Assembly (NCBI GenBank): GCA_963817015.1
Contig: CAWFMV010000007.1
Location: 682,001-746,000 of the forward strand
Reading direction: 5' to 3'
DNA: 64,000 bases
From: VAZQ01 sp963817015
GTDB taxonomy: Bacteria; Pseudomonadota; Alphaproteobacteria; Rhizobiales; Xanthobacteraceae
Under the pieces are notes generated by a model. It made no database searches and was not told where the DNA came from. It saw only the letters and a list, made by a program, of their open reading frames with translations. Below are positions 37,171-45,781 of the stretch, one piece after another (positions within the stretch are counted from its first letter, which is position 1; every line of letters starts with the position of its first letter). The position numbers and the translations under genes are program-made.

Positions 37171-37791
37171 GCAGTTCCTCCCTCAATGACTTTCGTGAGT
37201 TGGGGTTGATTGTGCCGCCGTCGCGGGCGGACCCGCGCGCGGTACCGGAAGATTACTTCACTTTTATGGCGCTGTCCGGTCCGGCGACAGGCTTGCGCAA
37301 GTCGGTCCGTCGCTGGCGGCGATGCCACAACGATTCCAACGTGATGACGCGAGAGATAAAAACCCCGTGTGCCCGCGGCAAGGAGCGGAGATGCGAGCCT
37401 GATCGACAGCCGCCGCCAAGGATATTGAAATCATTTTTCGACGCACTCGGAGAATGCCACCGGCAGAAGGGGCCGCGCGCTTTGCATGAATGCTTCATGC
37501 AGACCGCGATCGCTCGCGCTGATGATGACCGCTGCTGAGCTTCCGCGTGATCTGCTTGTCCGAGTTGGCGTCAATGCCAACGTGCCACTGGGGGCGGGCG
37601 ACATTGCCTCCTTCTTGAGCAGTGCAAAGGACTTTTAAGCTACAGATTTAATTGGAGATTTCCTCTTAGAGCAGTGCGCCGCCTGCAACCAGAGCGACAA
37701 AAAGCATGGAAAACATGCACTAAATTTACCTCCTATTAGCTGTGCTTCAGCAAAACTGGTTGTTGCTTCGTTATGGAACATTCTGAGGGAG
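37171..37791. other. 621-bp intergenic region, no recognised gene
   Basis: No open frame here has recognisable features on either strand. A 17-bp palindrome GCATGAA-tgc-TTCATGC lies near 37486-37502. The 37620-37780 stretch is AT-rich (CTACAGATTTAATTGGAG) and is the likely promoter region for cheW and receptor 3. Confidence 0.5.
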
Positions 37792-38406
37792 ATGGGGGCG
37801 ATCCGGGCGCGGCTCATGGCCGAGCTCGGTGGGGCTACAGGCCTGACGCGCGCCCACAGCCAAGCTATGCACAGCAACACACAAGCCGCTCAGCGGTGGC
37901 CAGCCGCCACCCAACAGACGCCAGCTCAAGAGGCATCCCTTCCATCAACCTTGGATGAGGGGAGCGCGCAGCTGATCACCTTTTTGATCGGCGGCCACCA
38001 ATACGCCGTCGATATCCTGGAGGTGCTGGAAGTCAGGAGCCTGTCGGAAGGGGCCGTTGCGGCAGGACCTCATTCAGGCTGTGCCGCCTTCATGTTGAAC
38101 GGCGAGACGGTCCCGATCCTTGATCTTCGCCTGGCCGGACCGGCAACGCTGACGCCGATGCATGTCGTTATCGTCGTGCAGAACAGGTGGGGGCCGCTCG
38201 GACTTCTGGCCGATCAGATGCCCGACATGATCACGGCCGACCTGGCGAGCCTCCATGCGGCGCCGCGTCTCTTGCGAATGCGCGGCCTCGATGTGCCGGC
38301 AGGCGATCTCACCATCGCGGGCAAGCTGATCACCCTGATTGATCCATCCGATCTCCGGATCAGCACTGGCGTCCATGGGCGTCCTGCGTTGCGGGCGACC
38401 CGGTAG
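37792..38406 (+). CDS. CheW-like chemotaxis adaptor
   Basis: The 204-residue protein has a CheW beta-barrel from about residue 58 (AQLITFLIGGHQYAVDILEV) through PILDLRLAGP and the C-terminal KLITLIDPSDLR. CheW links chemoreceptors to the CheA kinase. The first ~55 residues (Gln/Ala/Thr-rich) are non-conserved, so the true start could be later, for example ATG 37816 or 37867; GAGGGAG sits directly against ATG 37792. Receptor 3 starts 45 bp downstream, making a cheW-mcp pair. The barrel is shorter and more divergent than core CheW, suggesting a dedicated adaptor. Confidence 0.8.
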   Translation: MGAIRARLMAELGGATGLTRAHSQAMHSNTQAAQRWPAATQQTPAQEASLPSTLDEGSAQLITFLIGGHQYAVDILEVLEVRSLSEGAVAAGPHSGCAAFMLNGETVPILDLRLAGPATLTPMHVVIVVQNRWGPLGLLADQMPDMITADLASLHAAPRLLRMRGLDVPAGDLTIAGKLITLIDPSDLRISTGVHGRPALRATR

Positions 38407-38451
38407 CGTACACGCTTTGCGTCGAGCCTCTCCAACACGGGATTCTACGCC

Positions 38452-41238
38452 ATGCATGCACTCAGCCTTCGCATCACAGGTCGATTGGTCCTAGGTTTTG
38501 CGGCGCTTGCTGCCATCCTGGCTGGCGCGGTTGGCTTCACGTCGCTCATGCTCGGCGGCGTGAGTCAAAACGTCGACCGCATGGTCAATCTGCGCACGCC
38601 CGTCGCCATTCAAAGCACGCAGCTCGTCGGCAATCTCTATTCCACGCTCGCCACGCTGCGCGGCTACCTCCTGACCGGCAATCCGCAGGGCAAGCTCGAT
38701 CGGGCCGGAATGTGGAAGGAGATGGATGCGACCAGTGCCGACTTCGACAAGATGGTGGACCGGTTCACCAATCCAGAGAACAGGCGCAAATGGGCCGAAA
38801 CCAAAGCGATTCTCGGCGAGTTCCGCGCCGCGCAGGACAAGGCGGAGGCGGTGGCGTTCACGCCTGACGCCTATCCTGCGACCAAGCTGCTGGTGAGCGA
38901 GGGGGCTCCGCGCGTGCAGCTGATGTTCTCTGAGATCACCAAGATGATAAACGAGGAGGAAGCGCTTGAGGCGACGCCTGAGCGCAAGCGGCTGCTCAAG
39001 GCGATGGCGGATGCGCGCGGCAACCTGGCATCGGCCGCGGCCCAGCTCAGGATGTATCTGCTCTCGGGCGAGAGGAGCGACCGGGAGTCCTTCGCGGCGC
39101 CGTGGGGAAATTTTCAGCGCGCGTTCGCGGTGCTTGAGCCGCAACGGCATCTCATGACATCGACCCAGCGCGCGTCGTTCGACGCCGTCGGCAAGGCGCG
39201 CGGGGAATTCGCGCCGCTACCCGAGCGGATGTTTGCGCTTCGCGGATCGCCGCAATGGAACCAGCCGGTCCATGTGCTGACGACGGAAGCGGCGCCGCGC
39301 GCGCTCAAGATTCTCGATCTGCTCGACGGCACCAAGCAACCCGACGGCACCCGCTTGGGCGGCATCAAGACCAATCAGCAGGAGATGCTGTCCATTGAGT
39401 CGCGGGAGGTGCTGGACGGGATCGGGTTCCTGAAGATGGTCGAGTGGAGCCTGCTCGCGTTCGGCCTGGGCGCCGCCGCGGTGATCGTATTCCTCAGCGC
39501 ACGCTCGATCGCGGCGCCGATCCGCAAGATCACGTCGGTGTTGGTCGAACTCACCAATGACCGCATCGTCGAGGTGCCCTACACGAAGCGCACTGATGAG
39601 ATTGGCGACATCGCCAAGGCGACCGAGGTGTTCAAGCAGTCGGTTGCCCAGAAGGTGATCAACTTCCGCGTTCGTGCCGCGCTCGATTCGGTTGATTCGA
39701 ATGTAATGATCGCGGATGCCAACTACGAGATCATCTATCTGAACACGGCATTGCAGAAATCGCTCCGTGATGCCGAGGCCGAGATACGCAAGGTGCTGCC
39801 GCAGTTCAACGCCAGCAAATTGATCGGCGCCAGTATGGACGTATTCCACAAGGACCCGCAGCATCAGCGCAAGCTTCTCGATACGCTGACGGCAACGCAT
39901 GAGAGCCACATCTCGATCGGTACGCTGAAGTTCCAGCTCTTGGCGTCGCCGGTGTTCGACGAGCACCGCAAGCGCGTCGGCACCTGCCTGGAATGGAAGG
40001 ACGAGACCGCCCAGAAGGCGATCGAAGGCGAGATCAACGACCTGATCCAGGCTGCGCTGGCGGGCGATCTCTCCAAGCGGGTGCCGGCCGCCGGCAAGCA
40101 GGGCTTCATGCTCAACCTGACCAATGCGGTCAACGCGCTGTGCGAGAACGTGTCGAAGGTGATGACGGACCTGGTCGGCATGTTTGGCAAGCTTTCGGAA
40201 GGGGACTTCCGCCGGCGCATCAACGCCGACTACCACGGCACGTATGGACAGCTGAAGAATGATGCCAATGCGATGGCGGACCGGATCAGCTCGACGGTTG
40301 CGGACATCAAGGCGGCGACGCGCGAGGTGACCAACGCGTCTGCGGAAATCTCAACCAGCACCACCGACCTCTCGCAGCGCACCGAGGAACAGGCCGCGAG
40401 CCTGGAAGAGACCTCGGCGTCGATGGAAGAGATCGCCGCGACCGTGAAGAAGAACGCCGAGAATGCGCAACAGGCCAATGAGTTGGCCGCGAATGCGCGC
40501 GAGGTCGCCAATCGCGGCGGCCAGGTGGTGGCGAAGGCGGTCGAGGCCATGGGCCAGATCGAAGGCTCCTCGCGCAAGATCTCGGATATCATCGGGGTGA
40601 TCGACGAGATCGCCCGTCAGACCAACCTGCTGGCGCTCAATGCCGCGGTCGAGGCGGCGCGGGCGGGTGAAGCTGGCCGCGGCTTCGCGGTGGTCGCTTC
40701 GGAGGTGCGCAATCTGGCGCAGCGTTCCTCGCAGGCCGCCAAGGACATCACGGATCTGATCACCAACAGCAACAGCCAGGTGCAGGACGGGGTCGAGCTC
40801 GTCAACAGAGCCGGGACTGCGCTCGCCGAGATCGTCGAGTCGATCAACCAGGTCGCCACGATCGTGGCCGACATCGCCAATGCCAGCGGCGAGCAGGCGA
40901 CCGGCATCGAGCAGGTCAACAAGGCGCTGACCCAGATGGACGAGGTGACCCAGCAGAACTCGGCGCTGGTCGAGGAGAATGCGGCGACCGCCAAGACGCT
41001 CGACGAGCAGGCGCATGCCATGAGCGAACGGATTGCGTTCTTCCGGGTTGAGGAAGAGGGTCAGGAGATTCGCGCGGCCGTTAGAGCATCAGCACGAGCG
41101 CCGGCACCGCCGGCTGTGACGCGGCCGCACAGCGCTCCGGCACGGCAGCGCGTGGCTGCCAATGGCGGACCAGTCGGCCGCTCGCAGGGCTCACTGGCTG
41201 TCGCGGTCAACGCCGAGCGGGACTGGAAGGAGTTCTAG
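38452..41238 (+). CDS. Methyl-accepting chemotaxis protein 3 with PAS-like domain and DWKEF tether
   Basis: This 928-residue receptor has TM1 at residues ~9-32, a large helical periplasmic sensor unrelated in sequence to receptors 1/2 (~33-325), TM2 at ~328-350 and HAMP (AAPIRKITSVLVELTNDRIV). A PAS-like domain follows (DSVDSNVMIADANYEIIYLN, ~410-525, giving a second, cytoplasmic input), then a further HAMP-like segment and the conserved signalling hairpin. The C-terminus NAERDWKEF matches the xWxxF CheR/CheB tether pattern. It is probably co-transcribed with the cheW-like gene just upstream. Confidence 0.93.
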   Translation: MHALSLRITGRLVLGFAALAAILAGAVGFTSLMLGGVSQNVDRMVNLRTPVAIQSTQLVGNLYSTLATLRGYLLTGNPQGKLDRAGMWKEMDATSADFDKMVDRFTNPENRRKWAETKAILGEFRAAQDKAEAVAFTPDAYPATKLLVSEGAPRVQLMFSEITKMINEEEALEATPERKRLLKAMADARGNLASAAAQLRMYLLSGERSDRESFAAPWGNFQRAFAVLEPQRHLMTSTQRASFDAVGKARGEFAPLPERMFALRGSPQWNQPVHVLTTEAAPRALKILDLLDGTKQPDGTRLGGIKTNQQEMLSIESREVLDGIGFLKMVEWSLLAFGLGAAAVIVFLSARSIAAPIRKITSVLVELTNDRIVEVPYTKRTDEIGDIAKATEVFKQSVAQKVINFRVRAALDSVDSNVMIADANYEIIYLNTALQKSLRDAEAEIRKVLPQFNASKLIGASMDVFHKDPQHQRKLLDTLTATHESHISIGTLKFQLLASPVFDEHRKRVGTCLEWKDETAQKAIEGEINDLIQAALAGDLSKRVPAAGKQGFMLNLTNAVNALCENVSKVMTDLVGMFGKLSEGDFRRRINADYHGTYGQLKNDANAMADRISSTVADIKAATREVTNASAEISTSTTDLSQRTEEQAASLEETSASMEEIAATVKKNAENAQQANELAANAREVANRGGQVVAKAVEAMGQIEGSSRKISDIIGVIDEIARQTNLLALNAAVEAARAGEAGRGFAVVASEVRNLAQRSSQAAKDITDLITNSNSQVQDGVELVNRAGTALAEIVESINQVATIVADIANASGEQATGIEQVNKALTQMDEVTQQNSALVEENAATAKTLDEQAHAMSERIAFFRVEEEGQEIRAAVRASARAPAPPAVTRPHSAPARQRVAANGGPVGRSQGSLAVAVNAERDWKEF

Positions 41239-41516
41239 CCTGCGGTACGGCGAAGCCGGCACGGGTTCGCCGACACAACACCTGAGACTTCAAGGTCAGC
41301 AGAAGCATGTCCCGATCTACTCGGAACGGGACATGCTGAGCCTTGTCTCGCTCAGCTGCGACGTGATCGCTACGCGGTCCGCGCTGCGCATTCCCTCAGC
41401 ACTCCTGCTGCTCAGCGAGATCGAGATCGGCGTGGCCGCCATCGCGGTTGTCCGCCAACTCCTGTCCATGTGGACAATTCCCCTATAAGGCGCAATGAGC
41501 GCTTCATAATCGCAAA

Positions 41517-41854
41517 GATTTCATTGTTTATTTAAGATTGTACGTGAAATCTCCTCGCGCATTGATTTACCACCGAGGAAACCCGCGAACCGGAACGGAC
41601 CAAGCCGCGAGCAACTTGTTGGCGAAGATTCGGCAATCGCTTTCAGCGTGTTACGCGCAACAGAACGGCATGCATGGTCAATCGCTCTCTCTAGTCTTCA
41701 CGCAACGATTCCAATGTGTTGGCGCAACGGACTGATTCCGACGAGATGCTTCGAAAACCTGAGCTGATAGGTTATAACTAAAAACAATCACAAAGAGTAT
41801 TTGTAGAAACTAAACGCATAGATTTCATTTTTTGTTAGGCATTGTAGGTAAAAT
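41517..41854 (+). repeat. 34-bp imperfect direct repeat pair between chemoreceptors 3 and 4
   Basis: GATTTCATTGTTTATTTAAG and the following 14 bp (41517-41550) recur at 41821-41854 as GATTTCATTTTTTGTTAGGC plus 14 bp, about three quarters identical. The second copy sits just ahead of a receptor 3' remnant. Both are AT-rich and promoter-like. Apart from the remnant and a candidate small ORF after it, the 41239-42037 interval holds no gene I recognise. Confidence 0.5.
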
Positions 41855-41913
41855 AAAACCTTCAGTAGGCGTTCGGTCATCAGCAAACACGGGTCGGTTG
41901 CCGAGCCTGAATA

Positions 41914-41985
41914 GGGCGCGGCCGGCTCGATGGAGAAGCTTGGCGACCGCGGTCAATTACAGATCAGGACTGGAAGGAATTTTAA
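41914..41985 (+). pseudogene. Remnant of a chemoreceptor 3' end (DWKEF stop)
   Basis: TTGGCGACCGCGGTCAATTA (41940-41959), then GACTGGAAGGAATTTTAA (41968-41985), closely follow the last 45 bp of receptor 4, where the bases read TGGCGACCGCGGTCAACGCA then GACTGGAAGGAGTTCTAG. The peptide ends DWKEF. The flanking sequence after the stop also resembles that after receptor 4. Upstream coding sequence is not recognisable, so this is the scar of a deleted receptor copy. Confidence 0.7.
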
Positions 41986-42055
41986 CAAATCCTAAGCGCC
42001 GGGACGCATCGCCGATGACGCGCACCGGCTCCAGCAAGTGGAGAATAAGAACGTT

Positions 42056-42334
42056 ATGACGAAGGAACCGCACGACAGTGCACGCCTCGAGGGAACTGAA
42101 GCGTTCGGCCTTTACCTGACGGAGATCGCCAGCAGCGTTCTCGCGATTAGCCAGCAGTCTGCTTTGCTGCTGCAGGCTTTGAGCGAGCGGGCCGTCCTGC
42201 TGTCGGACATGGCTGAGCAGGCCGAGAGCGCAGAATTGGCCACCAGTCAGACGACGGAAAAAGCTGGCCAATGTCATCAAGCTCCGGACTACCGCGGGCA
42301 GCCGCAAAACTTCCGCTTTGGGAGCGGGATGTGA
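42056..42334 (+). CDS. Hypothetical small helical protein (92 residues)
   Basis: The frame MTKEPHDSARLEGTEAFGLY, followed by a mainly Ala/Leu/Ser/Glu helical stretch (ASSVLAISQQSALLLQALSE), lies between the receptor remnant and receptor 4. A GTG 18 nt upstream is an alternative start; GTGGAG is a weak RBS. The amphipathic helix looks protein-like, but I know no family and it may be a chance frame. Confidence 0.35.
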   Translation: MTKEPHDSARLEGTEAFGLYLTEIASSVLAISQQSALLLQALSERAVLLSDMAEQAESAELATSQTTEKAGQCHQAPDYRGQPQNFRFGSGM

Positions 42335-42348
42335 CAGCACTACCGCCA

Positions 42349-42489
42349 TATAAAGCATTGATAAGTTGTGGAATATAGCAACTTCGATCAAAAAATTGGA
42401 AAGGCATGCTTGCAATGCAAACTTCATTAAACTTTCGCGTGCAAGACTGCGGCTAACGTTTCGTTGTCCATCTTTCACGGAAAACCCGA
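42349..42489 (+). repeat. Upstream element of chemoreceptor 4, duplicated ahead of receptor 5
   Basis: From TATAAAGCATTGATAAGTTG through GCAAACTTCATTAAACTTTC and CGTTGTCCATCTTTCACGG to AACCCGA, this stretch aligns with 44958-45089. It most likely carries the receptor promoter and shows that the receptor 4/5 duplication included regulatory DNA. Confidence 0.65.
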
Positions 42490-42709
42490 ATCGCCAATCA
42501 GGCGCGTTCGGCGGGCTGATCAGGCTCGCTCGGGCGACGGCCGAATCGCGTCCGGATCGACCATGCAAATCGTACAGCTCGCGCCATCGACTGCACTCCA
42601 GGACATGATCGCTCCACCACATCACGGAGCGCTGATGCAACCAGCCGCCCCGTCCATTCACTGACATCGCCCACCGCCAAAACAAGCGTCAAAGCTCTCG
42701 GAGACTGAC

Positions 42710-44836
42710 ATGTCCTTGATGGCCCGCTTCCACGTCCTCACCAAGATCATCGCCGTGGTTGTGCTTTTATCAGTGCTCGCCGTCGGCATCACCTGGCTCG
42801 GCGTGACCGCGCTGAGCTCGCTCAACACCGGGAGTGCGAACATGGCCTCCTCGGCGAAGCGTGCTCTGGTCGCGACCAGGGCGGCGCAGGCTGTCCTCGT
42901 GCTCAACCGCAGCGAGTTCTCGGCCGCGTTGGACCCGAGCGAGCAGAACCGCGCGGAAATGAGAAAGCAGATCGACGCGCAGTTGAAAAACTTCCAGGAG
43001 CGAATCGAGACAACCGGTCAAACTCGCGACGAGAAGGCGCGAAGCATGATGCCTGGCGTTATGCAGGCGTTTGCTGCATACAAGAAGGATCTCGACAATA
43101 CGCTCCGTCTTGTGGATTCAATCCACACCGTCGACATGACCGAGCAGAGCAAGCGTTTGCGCGATGCAGCGAACGCAAGCCGGGACGCGGCGGGCAAACT
43201 GAACGCCAGCATCCGCGCGGTCTCGGATCGCCTTGATGAGCGGGTTGAGCAATTTTCCAAGGACGCGGCCGAGGAGTACGAATCGGTATCGCGCCTGATG
43301 ATCACCATGTCGGCCGTCGGCATCACGCTTGGCCTGGTTCTGGGCTTCGTGATCGGTCAATTCGGCATCGCCAAGCCGATGCGCGCTCTCGTCGGCGACC
43401 TGCAGCGCATGGCCAAAGGCGAGGACATCGAGGTCACTGGCACCGAGCGCAAGGACGAGGTCGGCGAGACCGCGCGTGCCGTCAATGAGATCAAGGTCAT
43501 GCTGGCGGAAAAGGCCCGCCAGGAGGCGGAAGCCAAGATCGCGCAGGACAAACTCTCGGCCGCCGAGCGCGATGCGGCCATGCAGAAAGTGGCGCAGGAG
43601 TTCGAGGCGACGGTGGGTGGCATCGTGCAGGCCGCGGTGGCCGGCGACTTCAGCCAGCGGGTCGATATACAGGGCAAGACCGGCCTCGTTCTCAACGTCG
43701 GCACCGCGATCAATTCGCTGTGCGAGAACGTCGCCAAGGCGCTCGACGACCTCATCAAGATGCTCGACGCGCTCGCCGAGGGCGATCTCACGCGGCGCAT
43801 CACCGCCGACTATCAGGGCAACTTCGCGATCCTGAAGGACAACGCCAACAAGACCGCCGAACGGATCGGGGCGACCATCGGCGAGATCAAGCGCTCCGCC
43901 AACGAGGTCACCAACGCATCGGCGGAAATCTCCACCAGCACCACCGACCTCTCGCAGCGTACCGAGGAACAGGCCGCGAGCCTGGAAGAGACGTCGGCGT
44001 CGATGGAAGAGATCGCCGCGACCGTGAAGAAGAATGCCGAGAACGCCCAGCAGGCCAATGGGTCGGCTGCGAATGCGCGCGATGTCGCCAATCGCGGCGG
44101 CGAGGTCGTCGCCAAGGCGGTCGAGGCCATGGGCCAGATCGAGGGCTCCTCGCGCAAGATCTCCGACATCATCGGGGTGATCGACGAGATCGCCCGCCAG
44201 ACCAACCTGCTGGCGCTCAACGCGGCGGTCGAGGCGGCGCGTGCGGGTGAGGCTGGCCGCGGCTTTGCGGTGGTCGCATCGGAAGTGCGCAATCTGGCGC
44301 AGCGCTCCTCGCAGGCCGCCAAGGACATCAAGGACCTGATCACCAACAGCAACAGCCAGGTGCAGGACGGGGTCGAGCTCGTCAACAAAGCGGGCGGTGC
44401 CCTCGCCGAGATCGTCGAGTCGATCAACCAGGTGGCCACGATCGTGGCCGACATCGCCAATGCCAGCGGCGAGCAGGCGACCGGCATCGAGCAGGTCAAC
44501 AAGGCGCTGACCCAGATGGACGAGGTGACCCAGCAGAACTCGGCGCTGGTCGAAGAGAATGCGGCGACCGCCAAGACGCTCGATGAGCAGGCTCGCGCCA
44601 TGAGCGACCGTGTTGCCTTCTTCAGCATCGCCGACGATGCGCCGCAAGGGATGCGGGCTCCCGCCAGCTCGCGCACCACGCAACCACCGCAGAAGGCTAC
44701 CCCGCGGCTGCAGAGCGCTGCGACTCCCAAGGCGCCGCCGCGGCAGCGTGCCGTCGCCAATGGTGGACCGGTCGGGCGCATGCAAACGGCACTGGCGACC
44801 GCGGTCAACGCAGACCAGGACTGGAAGGAGTTCTAG
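42710..44836 (+). CDS. Methyl-accepting chemotaxis protein 4 with DWKEF tether
   Basis: This 708-residue receptor has TM1 at ~11-33 (IIAVVVLLSVLAVGITWLGV), a four-helix-bundle-like sensor (~34-195) with MASSAKRALVATRAAQAVLV, and TM2 at ~196-218 (VGITLGLVLGFVIGQF). HAMP (IAKPMRALVGDLQRMAKGED) and a second HAMP-like region (LIKMLDALAEGDLTRRITAD) follow, then the signalling hairpin. The C-terminus NADQDWKEF is a CheR/CheB tether. GGAG lies 6 nt before the ATG. Its cytoplasmic half is nearly identical in DNA to that of receptor 5. Confidence 0.94.
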   Translation: MSLMARFHVLTKIIAVVVLLSVLAVGITWLGVTALSSLNTGSANMASSAKRALVATRAAQAVLVLNRSEFSAALDPSEQNRAEMRKQIDAQLKNFQERIETTGQTRDEKARSMMPGVMQAFAAYKKDLDNTLRLVDSIHTVDMTEQSKRLRDAANASRDAAGKLNASIRAVSDRLDERVEQFSKDAAEEYESVSRLMITMSAVGITLGLVLGFVIGQFGIAKPMRALVGDLQRMAKGEDIEVTGTERKDEVGETARAVNEIKVMLAEKARQEAEAKIAQDKLSAAERDAAMQKVAQEFEATVGGIVQAAVAGDFSQRVDIQGKTGLVLNVGTAINSLCENVAKALDDLIKMLDALAEGDLTRRITADYQGNFAILKDNANKTAERIGATIGEIKRSANEVTNASAEISTSTTDLSQRTEEQAASLEETSASMEEIAATVKKNAENAQQANGSAANARDVANRGGEVVAKAVEAMGQIEGSSRKISDIIGVIDEIARQTNLLALNAAVEAARAGEAGRGFAVVASEVRNLAQRSSQAAKDIKDLITNSNSQVQDGVELVNKAGGALAEIVESINQVATIVADIANASGEQATGIEQVNKALTQMDEVTQQNSALVEENAATAKTLDEQARAMSDRVAFFSIADDAPQGMRAPASSRTTQPPQKATPRLQSAATPKAPPRQRAVANGGPVGRMQTALATAVNADQDWKEF

Positions 44837-44957
44837 AAAGTCCTAATACACCGGGAGCGCATCCGCCGCGGATGCGCTCCTGGCAAGGTGATAACGCCTT
44901 GACGGACAACTCACAATACCTCTGCTTGGTGGAGCCAGATCACGAGACTACCGTCTC

Positions 44958-45089
44958 GTATAGCATTGATAAATTGAGGCCGAGCAGTTTTTGCTCAGAC
45001 CGGGCTTGTTGTTGCAAACTTGCATTAAACTTTCGCGCGCAGAACTTGCGCCTAACACTGCGTTGTCCATCGTTCAGCGGAGAACCCGA
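44958..45089 (+). repeat. Second copy of the chemoreceptor upstream element
   Basis: TATAGCATTGATAAATTGAG, TTGCAAACTTGCATTAAACT and CGTTGTCCATCGTTCAGCGG align with 42349-42489. The copy lies ~700 bp before the readable part of receptor 5, about the distance needed for a normal start plus a sensor domain that is now lost or degraded. Confidence 0.65.
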
Positions 45090-45781
45090 CGCAACTCGGC
45101 ACGATCGGCGCAGATCATGGCTCGGGTGGGCACCATCAATACCGGATTGACTGCAGCCTCGCCGCCGCGTCTTGATGGTCGCTGATCACCCGGCTTCGGA
45201 AGCGGTCGAGCAAGCAGGCGCGCAATTCATTGGCACCACCAACTGCAGACCGGAACGCAGGCGATCAAGGTCCTTCATAGTCCAGGAACGGCGGCAGCGC
45301 CTGGAGCACGATCATCTCCGAGGTGAATGAATTTGCCGCCGTGTATCGCCGGACTCGTTCGAGAAGCGATCAGAGCAGAAACGGACGGTGGAGGTTGTCT
45401 TGCGTCCGCTCGGTGCCCAGCTGCAGAACGCCTGTCGATCTCGTGGGTCAACCTGGCGGAGAACGACTACACGGTGCCGCCAGCTGGGATCGCGCGAGCA
45501 GAATCTCGCGGAATACCCGGTGAAACAGGACCCAGTTCGAGGCCGCGCCAAGCCAGACCAATCTCGCAGAGCGCGGCGGAGGAGTACGACGCAAGGCTGT
45601 GGACCAGACGGCCGAAGAGCATGCGCCAGAGGCCGTGAAGCCGCGCCGAGTTACAGGCAGCGATGTGACAGGAGCTGATCGCTCTGGCGAGAAAAATACG
45701 TCCGAAGCGACCGAGCCGACTTCAGCGACAGTGTCGCGAGGTCAGTCGATTGCACGATAGCCGTCGCCAACGCCTCGGCGC
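45090..45781 (+). other. Degenerate region where the receptor-5 sensor should be
   Basis: No frame stays open across this stretch and it does not resemble the receptor-4 sensor by eye. Short runs of plausible protein occur in shifting frames. I read it as a decayed or error-rich N-terminal part of receptor 5, but cannot reconstruct it. Confidence 0.4.
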
